64,000 bases of DNA from Flavobacterium sp. HTF (GCF_003105115.1 NZ_QETH01000008.1:49773-113772), one strand, 5' to 3'. Positions 17,179 to 26,950 are shown, counted from the stretch's first letter. Notes: generated from the letters alone by a model not told the origin. Program-made: numbers and translations.

Positions 17179-17237
17179 TTTACTAACCAAACAGTAAGCG
17201 CTAACTAAAAGTATAGTACTTACTACCGGTTAGTAAA
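17179..17237. promoter_or_regulatory. HxlR operator region between divergent genes
   Basis: TTTACTAACC (17179-17188) and GGTTAGTAAA (17228-17237) are perfect 10-bp inverted copies 39 bp apart. The right one also forms a tighter dyad, TTACTA-CCGGT-TAGTAA (17220-17236), and AGTAAG...CTTACT lies between. Repeated TTACT/AGTAA half-sites on both sides of the divergent promoters fit an HxlR dimer binding at each. Confidence 0.6.
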
Positions 17238-17277
17238 TATAATTAAGTTTGTTGAATATATATTAAACTTAAAAAAA

Positions 17278-17937
17278 ATGGAAAGAATTCTTCTTTACGG
17301 AGCAACAGGCAGGACAGGAAAATTGGTTTTGAAATATGCATTGGAGCAAGGTTATGAGGTAACGGCGCTGGCAAGAAATCCGGATAAAATAAATTTAAAA
17401 TCTGACAGACTGAAAATTATAAAAGGCTCACCTGAGGATCCTGAGGATGTGAGATCGGCCATACAGGATTGCAAAGTCGTTATCAGTACGCTCAGTGCAT
17501 TTGCCGAAAGTGAAGTTCTTTCTCTAAAAAAAGTTCAGACCCGTAATACTCTTGAAAAAGCGATTAGTAACTCAATAATTTCGATGAAAGAACAGCATAT
17601 TAAAAAAATTATATCGTTGTCTTCTATCGGAGCAGGGAGTTCTTATAAATATGCTCCCTGGTATATGAAACTAATGATTAAAATTTCAAATTTTAAATTC
17701 GTTTTTGCAGATCATAATGCACAGGAGCGCCTTCTGATGAATTCAGGTTTAGATTGGATAATTGTAAGACCTGTAGCTTTAAATGACAAAACAGAGATAA
17801 AGGATTGGGCCGTTACTTATAACAATACACCTTCTCCTTTTAAAATCAGTCGAAATACCGTTGCAAAATTCATCATTGATTCTGTGCAGAGCAATGAATT
17901 TGTTTATAAAGCTCCAATTCTTTCAGAAAAAAAATAA
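17278..17937 (+). CDS. NAD(P)H-binding SDR-type oxidoreductase
   Basis: 219 residues. The motif YGATGRTGKLVLKYALEQGYEVTALARNP at the N-terminus is the dinucleotide fold of NmrA/SDR_a5-type proteins. IISLSSIGAGSSY follows, then LDWIIVRPVALND. The length fits the flavin-reductase/NAD(P)-binding subgroup. Controlled in all likelihood by the divergent HxlR regulator; the pair resembles common electrophile- or quinone-response cassettes. Confidence 0.82.
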   Translation: MERILLYGATGRTGKLVLKYALEQGYEVTALARNPDKINLKSDRLKIIKGSPEDPEDVRSAIQDCKVVISTLSAFAESEVLSLKKVQTRNTLEKAISNSIISMKEQHIKKIISLSSIGAGSSYKYAPWYMKLMIKISNFKFVFADHNAQERLLMNSGLDWIIVRPVALNDKTEIKDWAVTYNNTPSPFKISRNTVAKFIIDSVQSNEFVYKAPILSEKK

Positions 17938-17969
17938 ATTCAGCATAAAAACGCGATGTCTGGAAATTA

Positions 17970-17995
17970 AGAAGCGACATTATTATGTCGCTTCT
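17970..17995. terminator. Hairpin between convergent genes
   Basis: AGAAGCGACAT-TATT-ATGTCGCTTCT, an 11-bp perfect stem with a 4-base loop, lies 32 bp after the SDR stop and 60 bp from the 3' end of the GH78 gene. The T-tract is weak. It can serve both strands. Confidence 0.6.
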
Positions 17996-18055
17996 ACTTT
18001 GAGTGAGAAAGGAATACTTGTACTCATTAATTTTCCATTCTTTTTAGACGATTTA

Positions 18056-20782
18056 TTATTTTTTTCCAGGATATGGAACACTAAAATCATATGTTCCTGA
18101 ACCAACCTTAACTACAATATTGCTGTCTTTCAGACTTACAATCTCAATTTCTTTAATTGCGGATAAAGGTTTTCCACTTTCTGTTATACCTTCTAATGAA
18201 GTCGCAGGAATATGGATTAAAGCTGTAGTATTTGATGGTATCTCTGTTTTTAAATTTAATATGTGGCCATTTATTTTCCAGTGTGAAGAAAGTTTGCCAT
18301 AAGGCGTTTTGTAATCAGCAGAAACATGGCTAAAGTCGCCTCCTATATGTGGGTTAATGCTTATTTTTTTATATCCTGCGCCGTCGCCTTCCACATCAAG
18401 CCCGCCTACAATTCTGTACATCCAGTCACCTATAGCACCGTACGCATAATGGTTGAAAGAATTCATATCGGCATTCTCAAAGCTGCCATCCGGTTTAATC
18501 CCGTCCCAGCGTTCCCAAATAGTTGTTGCGCCTTGTGTAACAGGGTAGAGCCAGGAAGGATATGTTTTTTGCAACAACAATTCGTATGCTAAATCCGTAT
18601 AATTAAACCGGCTTAGTACATGGCACAAATAGGGTGTGCCTAAAAAACCTGTTGTTAGATGAGTGTTATATCTTCGAATATTAGCTGCAAGCCTGTCAGC
18701 TGCCTGTTGGCGAAGATTTTCAGGCAACATATCAAAATGCAGTGCCAGCACATAGGAAGTTTGAGTATCAGATACGTTACCGCCATTAGCAGTTGTGTAT
18801 TCATTTAAAAAGGCATCTTTTATTTCTTGAAGCAATGCTTTATATTCTGTTATATCATTAGTTTTGCCCAGTACTTCTGCTGTATTGATAAGTAACTGTA
18901 CAGAATGGGCATAAAAACATTGCGCGATAAGATACTTGTTTGTAATAGCAGAATCTCCAAAAAGATCATCCTGAACATTATAGAACAACCAGTCGCCAAA
19001 ATGTCTGCCCTGATTCCAAAGATTATTTTTGCTTTGCGACTTCATATAATTTACCCAGCCCTTCATGCTTTGATACTGCGTTTCAAGTATACGCTTGTCT
19101 CCATAAGCGACATACATATCCCAGGGAATTATTGTTGCAGCATCACCCCAGCCGGTGCTGCCTCTTTCAAAATCAGCCAGGACGTTTGGCACAACGTGTG
19201 TTACACTTCCATCAGGAAATTGGTCTGCTTCCAGATCCTTCAGCCACTTGACAAAAAAATTATTAGTACCTCTTAAGAAAGAGGCAGTGCGAAAAAATAC
19301 CTGGGCATCTCCAGTCCAGCCAAGACGTTCATCACGCTGTGGGCAGTCAGTTGGTACATCAATAAAATTACCTTTAAGACCCCATTCGATATTGTGCTGC
19401 AATTGATTGATAAGTTCATTGCTGGTAGTGAAGTTTCCTGTTTTTTCCATATCAGAATACAATGCACAAGCTTCAAAATCTTCCGGTTTAAGTTCACCCG
19501 GATATCCTTCGATTTTTACATAACGAAAGCCGTGCCATGTAAAATGTGGCTCAAAAATTTCCTGTTCTCCTCCTTTTAAAATATAAGTATCCTGTGCCTT
19601 TGCAGACCGCAGGTTTTCTGTATAAAAATTACCATCCTTATCTAATACTTCAGCATGGGACAACGTCACTTTTTGTCCTGCAGTACCTTTAACTTTAACG
19701 GTTACCCAGCCTACAAGATTTTGACCAAAGTCTAATATCTGTTCTCCTTTAGGAGTAGTGAAAATCTTTTTAGGAATAAATTTTTCGTGTTTGGTAACAG
19801 GTTCATTGTAAGTACCTATTAATGTATTTTTAGGAAAAGACTGTTTTATAACTCCAGTCCAGTCCTGATCATTAAACCCCGGCATTGCCCAGCCAGTTTT
19901 TTCAAGGCGTGCATCTATAGTCTCGCCCGCATATATATTGGAACTGCGTACAGCACCTGTTGACGATTTCCAGCTGCCGTCTGAGCTTATTGTTTCGGTA
20001 CTGCCATCTGTATAGGTAATATTTAACTGAAAAAGAAGACTTATGTCGGTGCCGTAAATGTTCTTGGTATTTCCAAACGAAAAATAACCACGGTACCATC
20101 CATTACCAAGCATTACCGCTATGGCATTATTACCGGTTTTAAACATATTACTAACATCATATACCTGATATTGAAGACGCTTTTTATAACTTGTCCAGCC
20201 CGGAGTAAAGTATTTATCCCCAACTTTTTTTCCATTTATTTGTGCTTCATAAAGCCCGTGTGCCGTAATATAAGCTGTTGCTGATTTTACTTTCTTACCC
20301 ACAATAAACTCTTTTCTTAAGAGTGGAGAAGCCCGCTCACTGTCTTCTTCATAGCCTGGTGATATCCACTGCGCCACCCAGTCGTCTTCTTTCAATAAGC
20401 CCATCTGCCAGTAAGAAGTACTGCTCCAGGTTGTTGTTTTGCCTTTGTTATCCCACACTCGTACCTGCCAATAATATCGTTTTCCTGATTCTAAGGACTT
20501 GCCGCCATAAGGGATATGCAGGGATTCGCCGGATACAACTTTGCCAGTTGTCCATAATACATTCTTATTAAATCCAGTTTCACTTTCTGCAACCTTTATT
20601 TCATATGCGAGTTGCATTGTGTTACGTTGTCTGGATACTAATTGCCAGCTAAAATGCGGCTTTGGATTGTCAATACCCAATGGATTTGTAAGACCTTCTG
20701 TAGTAAAACTGGTTACCTGTGTCTGTGCTTTTACCGTAACTATTTGTAGAAAAAGGCAAAGAAATATTATTTTTTTAATCAT
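18056..20782 (-). CDS. Alpha-L-rhamnosidase, GH78
   Basis: 908 residues with an N-terminal signal peptide (about 1-19, ending KAQ). Domains in order: an Ig-like region with NPLGIDNPKPHFSW (about 30-50), the carbohydrate-binding beta-sandwich with YITAHGLYEAQINGKKVGD and PGWTSYKKRLQYQVYDV, the (alpha/alpha)6 catalytic barrel from about 450 (DVPTDCPQRDERLGWTGDAQVF; GWGDAATIIPWDMY), and a C-terminal beta-sandwich. The DCPQRDER and GWGDA motifs are diagnostic and contain catalytic acids. It should release terminal L-rhamnose from glycosides in the periplasm or outside. It lies next to the GH16/GH10 locus but in its own transcription unit. Confidence 0.92.
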   Translation of the reverse strand: MIKKIIFLCLFLQIVTVKAQTQVTSFTTEGLTNPLGIDNPKPHFSWQLVSRQRNTMQLAYEIKVAESETGFNKNVLWTTGKVVSGESLHIPYGGKSLESGKRYYWQVRVWDNKGKTTTWSSTSYWQMGLLKEDDWVAQWISPGYEEDSERASPLLRKEFIVGKKVKSATAYITAHGLYEAQINGKKVGDKYFTPGWTSYKKRLQYQVYDVSNMFKTGNNAIAVMLGNGWYRGYFSFGNTKNIYGTDISLLFQLNITYTDGSTETISSDGSWKSSTGAVRSSNIYAGETIDARLEKTGWAMPGFNDQDWTGVIKQSFPKNTLIGTYNEPVTKHEKFIPKKIFTTPKGEQILDFGQNLVGWVTVKVKGTAGQKVTLSHAEVLDKDGNFYTENLRSAKAQDTYILKGGEQEIFEPHFTWHGFRYVKIEGYPGELKPEDFEACALYSDMEKTGNFTTSNELINQLQHNIEWGLKGNFIDVPTDCPQRDERLGWTGDAQVFFRTASFLRGTNNFFVKWLKDLEADQFPDGSVTHVVPNVLADFERGSTGWGDAATIIPWDMYVAYGDKRILETQYQSMKGWVNYMKSQSKNNLWNQGRHFGDWLFYNVQDDLFGDSAITNKYLIAQCFYAHSVQLLINTAEVLGKTNDITEYKALLQEIKDAFLNEYTTANGGNVSDTQTSYVLALHFDMLPENLRQQAADRLAANIRRYNTHLTTGFLGTPYLCHVLSRFNYTDLAYELLLQKTYPSWLYPVTQGATTIWERWDGIKPDGSFENADMNSFNHYAYGAIGDWMYRIVGGLDVEGDGAGYKKISINPHIGGDFSHVSADYKTPYGKLSSHWKINGHILNLKTEIPSNTTALIHIPATSLEGITESGKPLSAIKEIEIVSLKDSNIVVKVGSGTYDFSVPYPGKK

Positions 20783-21256
20783 ATAGATTGATTTTAATTA
20801 TTTTAAAAATTAGATAAAGCCAATTTGAAATGCACTTTAAAAATTGCTTATGATTTTTCAGTTTTTCAAGAATCGCTTTATTTAACCGGAATTACTTGTT
20901 TCATCTTTATACAAAATAAAATAAGATAGCCTTTACCTGTATGTACATATTGTGTTATTTTTCAACGAATCATCTCAAAATCGATTTATTTATACTGAAA
21001 ACTGGCGATGGAGACTTAGTTTAGCCTTTTAAAAGAATTTCGTCATTTTAATAATATTTCTTTTTTTACTGTTCCAACAAAAGCTGTAATAATAATGCGA
21101 ATGCTTAAGCATACAGGTTTTACAGTGTTTACTTTTTTAGGTTAAAAGAAATATCAATTTAATCCTCGTTTAGGTTACAAAATTCCACATTACGACTAAA
21201 ATTTTGAAACAGGGATTTGTGAATTTTGTCATATTAATTCAAGCAAATAATTTATT
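20783..21256. promoter_or_regulatory. Divergent promoter region, GH78 / SDR
   Basis: 474 bp without a gene between divergently read genes. ATGCTTAAGCAT (21101-21112) is a perfect 12-bp palindrome, nested inside an outer pair CTGTAA...TTACAG (about 21084-21125). The rest is AT-rich. I see neither the PUL operator motif nor a small gene here. Confidence 0.35.
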
Positions 21257-22096
21257 ATGACGAATGTAAACACAAACGAACCAAAAATATGGTTTATAAC
21301 GGGTAGTTCAAGAGGTTTTGGAAGAGTATGGACAGAAGCTGCATTAGAACGAGGTGATAAAGTAGCCGCTACTGCACGAAATGTTGACAGCATTTCAGAT
21401 TTCAAAGATAAATACGGTGACAATGTTTTAATTCTGCCTTTAGATGTTACGCAGCCTGAGCAGGTTGAGAATGCCGTAAAAACGGCACATGAGTATTTCG
21501 GAAGACTGGATATTGTGATCAACAACGCAGGTTATTCATTGGTAGGAACAGTTGAAGAAGCCAAAGCTGATGAAATTCGTGCTATGTACGAAACAAATGT
21601 ATTAGGCCCGGTTTCTGTTATCCAGGCAGTGCTGCCGATCTTGCGTCAACAGGGTTTTGGACATATTTTAGGAACTTCAAGCAGTTTAGGACATTATGTA
21701 GTTCCTTTAATTGGATATTACTGCTCTTCTAAATGGGCATTTGAAGCCATCTATGAAAGTTTAGCTATTGAAGTTAAATCTTTTGGTATCAATGTTACCA
21801 TTATTGAGCCGGGAGCTTACGCAACAGAATTTGGAAGCGAAAATTCACTCAAGTTTTCAGAAAATTTTCCTCAATATGAACCATTAAGAAGCATGGTTTT
21901 CGAAAACATGAGCAAGCTGGAAAGAGGAAATCCGGATGCTACAGCTAAAGCTATTCTGCAGTTAGTTGATAGCGAACAGCCGCCATTGAGAATGTTTTTA
22001 GGTAGTAATAACCTGAACGAAATCCGCCAGACTTATTCAGATCGTATCAAAGTCTGGGAAGAATGGCAGGATGTAGCAATAGCGGCACAAAGCTAA
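21257..22096 (+). CDS. Short-chain dehydrogenase/reductase
   Basis: 279 residues, classical SDR. Cofactor motif TGSSRGFG (residues 15-22), NNAGYS in the fourth strand region, active-site serines in LGTSSSLG and the catalytic YCSSK (Y-x-x-x-K). TARNV after the second strand suggests NADP preference. The gene is followed by an intrinsic terminator and then an AraC regulator on the same strand. Related SDR-AraC pairs are common in Flavobacterium; the substrate is unknown. Confidence 0.88.
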   Translation: MTNVNTNEPKIWFITGSSRGFGRVWTEAALERGDKVAATARNVDSISDFKDKYGDNVLILPLDVTQPEQVENAVKTAHEYFGRLDIVINNAGYSLVGTVEEAKADEIRAMYETNVLGPVSVIQAVLPILRQQGFGHILGTSSSLGHYVVPLIGYYCSSKWAFEAIYESLAIEVKSFGINVTIIEPGAYATEFGSENSLKFSENFPQYEPLRSMVFENMSKLERGNPDATAKAILQLVDSEQPPLRMFLGSNNLNEIRQTYSDRIKVWEEWQDVAIAAQS

Positions 22097-22112
22097 ATAA
22101 AGTTAAATTTGA

Positions 22113-22141
22113 GCAACAGATAGATTCTGTTGCTTTTTTAT
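22113..22141 (+). terminator. Terminator after the SDR gene
   Basis: GCAACAG-ATAGATT-CTGTTGC followed by TTTTTTA, 17 bp after the SDR stop. A clear rho-independent terminator that separates the SDR gene from the AraC gene. Confidence 0.85.
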
Positions 22142-22172
22142 TTTCTTAATTTGTAATATCAAAAATAATATC

Positions 22173-23105
22173 ATGGCGAAAAAAAATAGTACTCCACGTA
22201 AGTTCGCATCCCTTGCAGAAGGCTTAAAAGCTTTTGGTGGACCGCCTCCGCAGCATCCTTTGATTACAGTTCTGAATGGTATAGATTCAACGCTGGCTTT
22301 TGTTCCGCCATCGGAAAGCCATATTTTAAGTTATTACAAAATAGCCTTCCGCCCCAATATAGGAGGTTTGCTTCGTTATGGGCAAACCCATTTTGATTAT
22401 AATGAAGGAGGTCTTTTTTTTGCAGCGCCTAATCAGATTTTGGCTCAAAATGAAAACGAATCAAGAGAACCCGGATGCAGTGGAAGGGAAGCAGCAATTT
22501 TGATACATCCTGACTTTTTGCTGAATTCTCCTTTGGCTGCAAAAATCAGGAAATATGAATTCTTTTCTTATTCGGTTAACGAAGCACTGCATTTGTCTGA
22601 AAAGGAAAAAGAAATTATTTTAAGCCTTTTAAGAAACATCGAAGAGGAACTAACAAACAGAATAGATGAACTGAGCCAGGATGTAGTTTTAGCCCAAATT
22701 GAGTTATTATTGAATTATGCACAGCGATTTTATAAGCGTCAGTTTATTACCCGTAAAACTATAAACAATACTTTGCTGCAGAAATTTGAGCAGTTATTGA
22801 ATGACCATTTTGATGATGAAAAAAAATTGAATCAGGGAATTCCAACAGTGCAAAATCTGGCGGATAGTTTGGCTATAACTTCTGGTTATCTCAGTGATAT
22901 GCTGCGAACTTTGACAGGACAAAATGCGCAACAGCATATTCATGACAAATTGATCGAAAAAGCGAAAGAAAAACTTTCCAATACTGATTTATCCGTTTCG
23001 GAAATTGCTTATGAATTGGGCTTTGAGCATCTTCAGAGTTTTAGTAAATTGTTTAGAAACAAGACAAACGAGACACCTTTAAAATTTAGGGCAAGGTTTA
23101 ATTAA
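22173..23105 (+). CDS. AraC-family transcriptional regulator
   Basis: 310 residues. The N-terminal 190 residues form a cupin-like sensing part (FRPNIGGLLRYGQTHFDYNEGGLFFAAPNQ). The C-terminal double HTH is complete: VQNLADSLAITSGYLSDMLRTLTGQNAQQHIHDKLIEKAK, then LSVSEIAYELGFEHLQSFSKLFRNKTNETPLKFR. It probably controls the preceding SDR gene, which lies 77 bp upstream. The remnant at 9958-10074 comes from a related but different AraC gene. Confidence 0.9.
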   Translation: MAKKNSTPRKFASLAEGLKAFGGPPPQHPLITVLNGIDSTLAFVPPSESHILSYYKIAFRPNIGGLLRYGQTHFDYNEGGLFFAAPNQILAQNENESREPGCSGREAAILIHPDFLLNSPLAAKIRKYEFFSYSVNEALHLSEKEKEIILSLLRNIEEELTNRIDELSQDVVLAQIELLLNYAQRFYKRQFITRKTINNTLLQKFEQLLNDHFDDEKKLNQGIPTVQNLADSLAITSGYLSDMLRTLTGQNAQQHIHDKLIEKAKEKLSNTDLSVSEIAYELGFEHLQSFSKLFRNKTNETPLKFRARFN

Positions 23106-23248
23106 AAAAGTATAGGACTTTTAATATTCAAAGCCAAATTCCACAACACTTACAAATACTATATTTCTGTTTTTTTAAATATCCGGGTAGCAAGATTTTA
23201 CCACAAGATTTTAAAACATTTTTTACAGAGACTGAAAATTGACTTAAA

Positions 23249-23294
23249 TGAAAAAACCTGCGAATCTTTCGATTTGCAGGTTTCATTTTTTTAA
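23249..23294. terminator. Bidirectional terminator hairpin
   Basis: AAACCTGCGAATC-TTTC-GATTTGCAGGTTT with A-run before and T-run after serves the AraC gene (plus) and the GH16 gene (minus). The same hairpin core recurs at 46964-46992 and 60512-60541. Confidence 0.7.
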
Positions 23295-23337
23295 TGGGGG
23301 AGTGCGGGTTTAAATTAAAAACCAACTTTAGTATAAA

Positions 23338-24264
23338 TTATATTGGTCTTTTGTAGACTGTTACATCATCTACCCACATCATTACAGTTGAAAATAGATT
23401 GATTTTATTAGGGTCAATAAAATTAGAATCTTTTGATCCAACATTCAGATTAAATATAATCGAGTGTGGTCCAAAATTATTTAAGTTAAGATTGCCTGCA
23501 CTACCGTTGGTATACGTTGCAACTGTTACATTATCAACTTTTATAGTTACTGTTACAACATTGTTTTTCATTTTCCAAAAAGATTCATATAGATGCCATC
23601 CGCCATTTCCATTAATATCAAAATTACCCGGATAGTTTCTTTCGGCAGAGTTTCCTAATAAATTTGCTCCGGAAGAAGTTCCATAAAAAAGATTTGAAGT
23701 AAAACGACTTGCATTTGGGGCAAAAGAATAACCTTCCATGATATCTGTTTCTCCTTTGGTTGGCCAGCCGTTTTGTTGCACAGACCAGAAGGCAGGCCAG
23801 GCACCGTATGTTTCAGTGAAAGACTTGTAAGTTCCTCCATCCATCGCGATTAATTTAATATTGGCAGAAAGCATATACTCTGTATTGTTTTCAGGCTTAT
23901 ATTGATAATTAGAAGAGATGAACCCGGATTGATATTTGTACGTGCTCAATTTTGTAGTCTTAATTTCCAGACATTGTTTTCCATCTCTCCACTGTGTTGT
24001 AGGTACTGAACTGTAATAGTCACAATACCATGAATTATAATCTGCTCGTTGTTCCTTTGTCCATTGTGACAAATTTGAACCTACATCAAATGTATCTTCA
24101 AATTGTTTGACCCATGGAGCGCCGGCTACTTTGCTTGTACTGTTTTTTGTACCTGCACTTGCTGATGGGTCTTTTGCAGTCGGACTTGCGTCTTCTGCGC
24201 AGGATGCAAACCCTAAACTTAATACACATGTCACTGTTAATGCTAACAAATTTAATTTTTTCAT
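23338..24264 (-). CDS. GH16 family endo-beta-glucanase-like lipoprotein
   Basis: 308 residues with a lipobox (SLGFASC). After a Ser/Ala-rich linker the jelly roll includes the active-site strand E172-T-D174-I-M-E177, matching the GH16 E-x-D-x-x-E pattern with Thr where Ile is usual. AWPAFWSVQQNGWPT precedes it and the motif WHLYESFWKMKNN follows. GH16 enzymes cut beta-1,3 or beta-1,4 bonds in laminarin, mixed-linkage glucan, agar or porphyran; the subfamily is not resolved here. It is the last gene of the minus-strand PUL operon, 57 bp after GH10. Confidence 0.85.
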   Translation of the reverse strand: MKKLNLLALTVTCVLSLGFASCAEDASPTAKDPSASAGTKNSTSKVAGAPWVKQFEDTFDVGSNLSQWTKEQRADYNSWYCDYYSSVPTTQWRDGKQCLEIKTTKLSTYKYQSGFISSNYQYKPENNTEYMLSANIKLIAMDGGTYKSFTETYGAWPAFWSVQQNGWPTKGETDIMEGYSFAPNASRFTSNLFYGTSSGANLLGNSAERNYPGNFDINGNGGWHLYESFWKMKNNVVTVTIKVDNVTVATYTNGSAGNLNLNNFGPHSIIFNLNVGSKDSNFIDPNKINLFSTVMMWVDDVTVYKRPI

Positions 24265-24321
24265 AATTTAATTTTTTGGTTTATTAATAGTTGAAGTAAA
24301 GTATTATAGTTTTAAAAAAAA

Positions 24322-25713
24322 TTAATCTAAGCCTTCCAGAAAGCCAGTATGAGAGCTTTTAATTGCAAAATTTGAATCGTACAGTAAAGGCCAGTCATTT
24401 CCCGGGTGGTTAAGTTCCGTACTAAACGGAATCCAGGATTCATTGTCTTTCATTCCCCAAACGGTTAAGGCATATTTATTTGCTGCCGGAAGTGCATTAT
24501 ATATTTTAACGATCTCTTTGTACTTTTCTTTTTGAGCCAGTCTTCTTTCATTTGTAAAAGTTGAGATGTCATTAGACTGATTGACTTGTATGTCCAATTC
24601 CGAAACATGAATTTTCAGACCTTTTGCTACAGCTTTGTTCAGGTCGGTTTCGATTTGGGCTTTTGTTGGGCTTAAATAATTATTATGCATTTGAAAACCA
24701 ATACCATCAATAAGATTGCTCGCTTTTAAATCATCGACAATGCTAAAAACTTTATCTTGTTTTGGAATATTAGTTGAAGTTGCATAGTCATTATAAAATA
24801 ATAATAAAGAGTTGTCTCCAGCTGCGATTGCTGCATTTTGTGCCCATTGAAAACAATTTTTCACATAGTCCGGACCCATTCGTTGCAGAAAAATAGTATT
24901 CCTCATATTTCCGCCATTATCATCTACAGCTTCGTTAACTACATCCCAGGATTTTACTTTTCCTGCATAATGGGTAACCACATCTGTAATGTATTTTTTT
25001 ACTTCTGCTGCAAATTCGGCATCAGTACCGGAAAAATCTTTTAACCATTGCGGTACAGAATTATGCCATACTAAAGCATGACCGTGAACATTGATGCCAT
25101 TGGAGTTTCCGTAAGCGACAATTTTGTCAGCCACAGTCCAGTTGTAAACACCGCTTGCGGTAGAAATTTGATCCATTTTCATTTCGTATTCGGCAGAAAT
25201 ACTGCTAAATTCATTTCTTAAAATAACATCATAAGGACTTCCGTTGGTTAATTGCGAAGCTTTTATTGCCATACCTACAAAAAATGGATGTGCCAGTTTA
25301 TTTGCTTTTACTTTTAAGAATGTAGGATCTTCAGGAATGTTGCTGGAACCTGTTGTTACAACACTAATAACATTTGAATAACCCGAAGTCTCTGTTTCAT
25401 TTTTTGCTCTAACCCGGTAATAATATTGTGTTCCTCCGGTTAAACCTAATACAACTTCGTTTAAATCAATAACTTCTTTTGCATTGTAATTTGGGACAAA
25501 AGTGGAAAAAGTTTCAGTTGTTGAAACATCCAAAAGATAACTTTTTGCATGGGAAACATAATTCCATTTTGCTCTAAAACCAGCGTCGTTTACGTCTTTT
25601 GGTGCGTTTGCAACAGGCGTTTCTAAGTTGTTAGCTGCTATATTGTCTTCTTTTGAACAAGAATTCAAAAAAAAGACCATACCAGTCAGCATTATTAAAA
25701 ATTTAATTTTCAT
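24322..25713 (-). CDS. GH10 endo-beta-1,4-xylanase with an N-terminal FnIII domain, lipoprotein
   Basis: 463 residues. The lipobox FFLNSC anchors it to a membrane, probably the outer one. Residues about 35-120 form a fibronectin-III-type module (YYYRVRAKNETETSGYSN). The GH10 barrel follows: KMDQISTASGVYNWTVADKIV, HGHALVWHNSVPQWL, acid/base E261 (WDVVNEAVDD) and nucleophile E372 (HVSELDIQV). It cleaves internal xylosidic, in some members glucosidic, bonds. Downstream of a partial terminator (25783-25816) after the TIG lipoprotein gene. Confidence 0.93.
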   Translation of the reverse strand: MKIKFLIMLTGMVFFLNSCSKEDNIAANNLETPVANAPKDVNDAGFRAKWNYVSHAKSYLLDVSTTETFSTFVPNYNAKEVIDLNEVVLGLTGGTQYYYRVRAKNETETSGYSNVISVVTTGSSNIPEDPTFLKVKANKLAHPFFVGMAIKASQLTNGSPYDVILRNEFSSISAEYEMKMDQISTASGVYNWTVADKIVAYGNSNGINVHGHALVWHNSVPQWLKDFSGTDAEFAAEVKKYITDVVTHYAGKVKSWDVVNEAVDDNGGNMRNTIFLQRMGPDYVKNCFQWAQNAAIAAGDNSLLLFYNDYATSTNIPKQDKVFSIVDDLKASNLIDGIGFQMHNNYLSPTKAQIETDLNKAVAKGLKIHVSELDIQVNQSNDISTFTNERRLAQKEKYKEIVKIYNALPAANKYALTVWGMKDNESWIPFSTELNHPGNDWPLLYDSNFAIKSSHTGFLEGLD

Positions 25714-25782
25714 ACTGTTTTTTATTATAGAATATCCTTTTATGATGGTGAATATTCTTATTTGTAGTTTCTGTTTTTTTGT

Positions 25783-25816
25783 AAAAGAGGCTGTTTTTGG
25801 TCACAGCCTCTTTTTT
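25783..25816 (-). terminator. Terminator-like hairpin inside the PUL operon
   Basis: AAAAGAGGCTG and CAGCCTCTTTT pair perfectly (11 bp) with a 10-base loop, and T-runs follow on both strands. On the minus strand it stands between the TIG lipoprotein gene (ends 25841) and GH10 (starts 25713), so part of the transcription from susC may stop here and the two enzymes may be made at lower level. Confidence 0.7.
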
Positions 25817-25840
25817 AAGTTTAAATCCAAAACCAATCAG

Positions 25841-26944
25841 TTATTGGTAGCGAATTTTAATATTATCATATTTTATTACACTTGGATTAGGAGTATCATT
25901 TTGAATAACGCCAATTTTGATTTCATTTATTTTAGAAACATCCAATGTAATTGCTGTATTTGCCCCATAGCCATAATCGTCTTTAAAATCGGCTATTGAA
26001 ATTGTTTTGGTCGTCCAGTTTACATCGGTGACTTTAAAATTATAGGCAAAGTTTTTACCATCAATAGTATTTAACTGAATGGCAAACTGCGCGCCTGTAA
26101 CATTCGCACTTATATCAATATCTATATAAGCTTTTTTAGCATCTGCATTAGTTGCGTTTAAGAAACTGCTTCCTCCTCCGGCGCTGCTTCCGTTGTAACC
26201 ATTCGAAGTCGAACCAGACCAGGTAAATGTTGCATAATTACCAGTTGGTCCACCGGCAGTATTTGGATCAAAAGAAGCAACATCACCATACGAGAACCAA
26301 TCTTTTCTTACGCCGTTACCGTCAAAGTCAGACACAAGAACGATTGTGGCAAAATCGATTGTTTTTTTTGCTGTACCTCCCGGGGTAGTAACTGCCAACT
26401 CTGATCCTGAAACTGCATCTGAAGGTAAGCCAATGATAATGGAAGAAGATGATTTCAGCGTATAACTTACTGCTTTTCCTCCTAAGGTTACCGATGAAAT
26501 ATTATAAAACCAGGTTCCTTCAATCTCCAATGGAAATCCCGGAGTTGCTATTGCCGGAATTGTTTTAGTAATGGTTGGAACAGGCTGTAAAATTTCGATA
26601 TTTTTAGTTACTGTTCCGGATGCTGTTGTAAACGTAATTGGCTGTACACCAAATCTGCTTCCTAGTTTTTCATCAAAAGGAATAGTGAAAATAAACGCTT
26701 TATCTGAATTATAATTTGGATTGAAACTGATGTTGATTTTGTTGTCCAGTGTTATTTTCGTTAATCCCTTTAGACCTTCACCTTCAACTCTGACTTTATT
26801 TAATGGAAAAGCCTGATTCAGTAAATCGCCGGGTTCAGCAACCATAGCCTCTACGTTTGCAGTAACCGCATCATCATTATCGCAAGCTGTAAATAAAGCC
26901 AGCGCGAAAAGAATTAGAATTCTATATTTTATTTTATTGATCAT
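25841..26944 (-). CDS. TIG-domain surface glycan-binding lipoprotein
   Basis: 367 residues with lipobox ALFTAC. Two to three Ig-like IPT/TIG modules fill the N-terminal 190 residues (NQAFPLNKVRVEGEGLKGLTKITLDN; FPLEIEGTWFYNISSVTLGG). A C-terminal beta-sandwich (about 200-367) starts VLVSDFDGNGVRKDWFSYGD and looks like a carbohydrate-binding jelly roll. Its place directly after susD, 6 bp from its stop, is where PULs encode their extra surface glycan-binding protein. It probably captures the polysaccharide for the SusC/D complex. Confidence 0.82.
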   Translation of the reverse strand: MINKIKYRILILFALALFTACDNDDAVTANVEAMVAEPGDLLNQAFPLNKVRVEGEGLKGLTKITLDNKINISFNPNYNSDKAFIFTIPFDEKLGSRFGVQPITFTTASGTVTKNIEILQPVPTITKTIPAIATPGFPLEIEGTWFYNISSVTLGGKAVSYTLKSSSSIIIGLPSDAVSGSELAVTTPGGTAKKTIDFATIVLVSDFDGNGVRKDWFSYGDVASFDPNTAGGPTGNYATFTWSGSTSNGYNGSSAGGGSSFLNATNADAKKAYIDIDISANVTGAQFAIQLNTIDGKNFAYNFKVTDVNWTTKTISIADFKDDYGYGANTAITLDVSKINEIKIGVIQNDTPNPSVIKYDNIKIRYQ

Positions 26945-26950
26945 AATAAG

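Noticed and set aside
20782..21256. HTCS operator upstream of GH78
   Set aside because: Neither TGCATCATTTGT nor TGCTTCA at the right spacing is present, so GH78 is not assigned to the PUL regulon.
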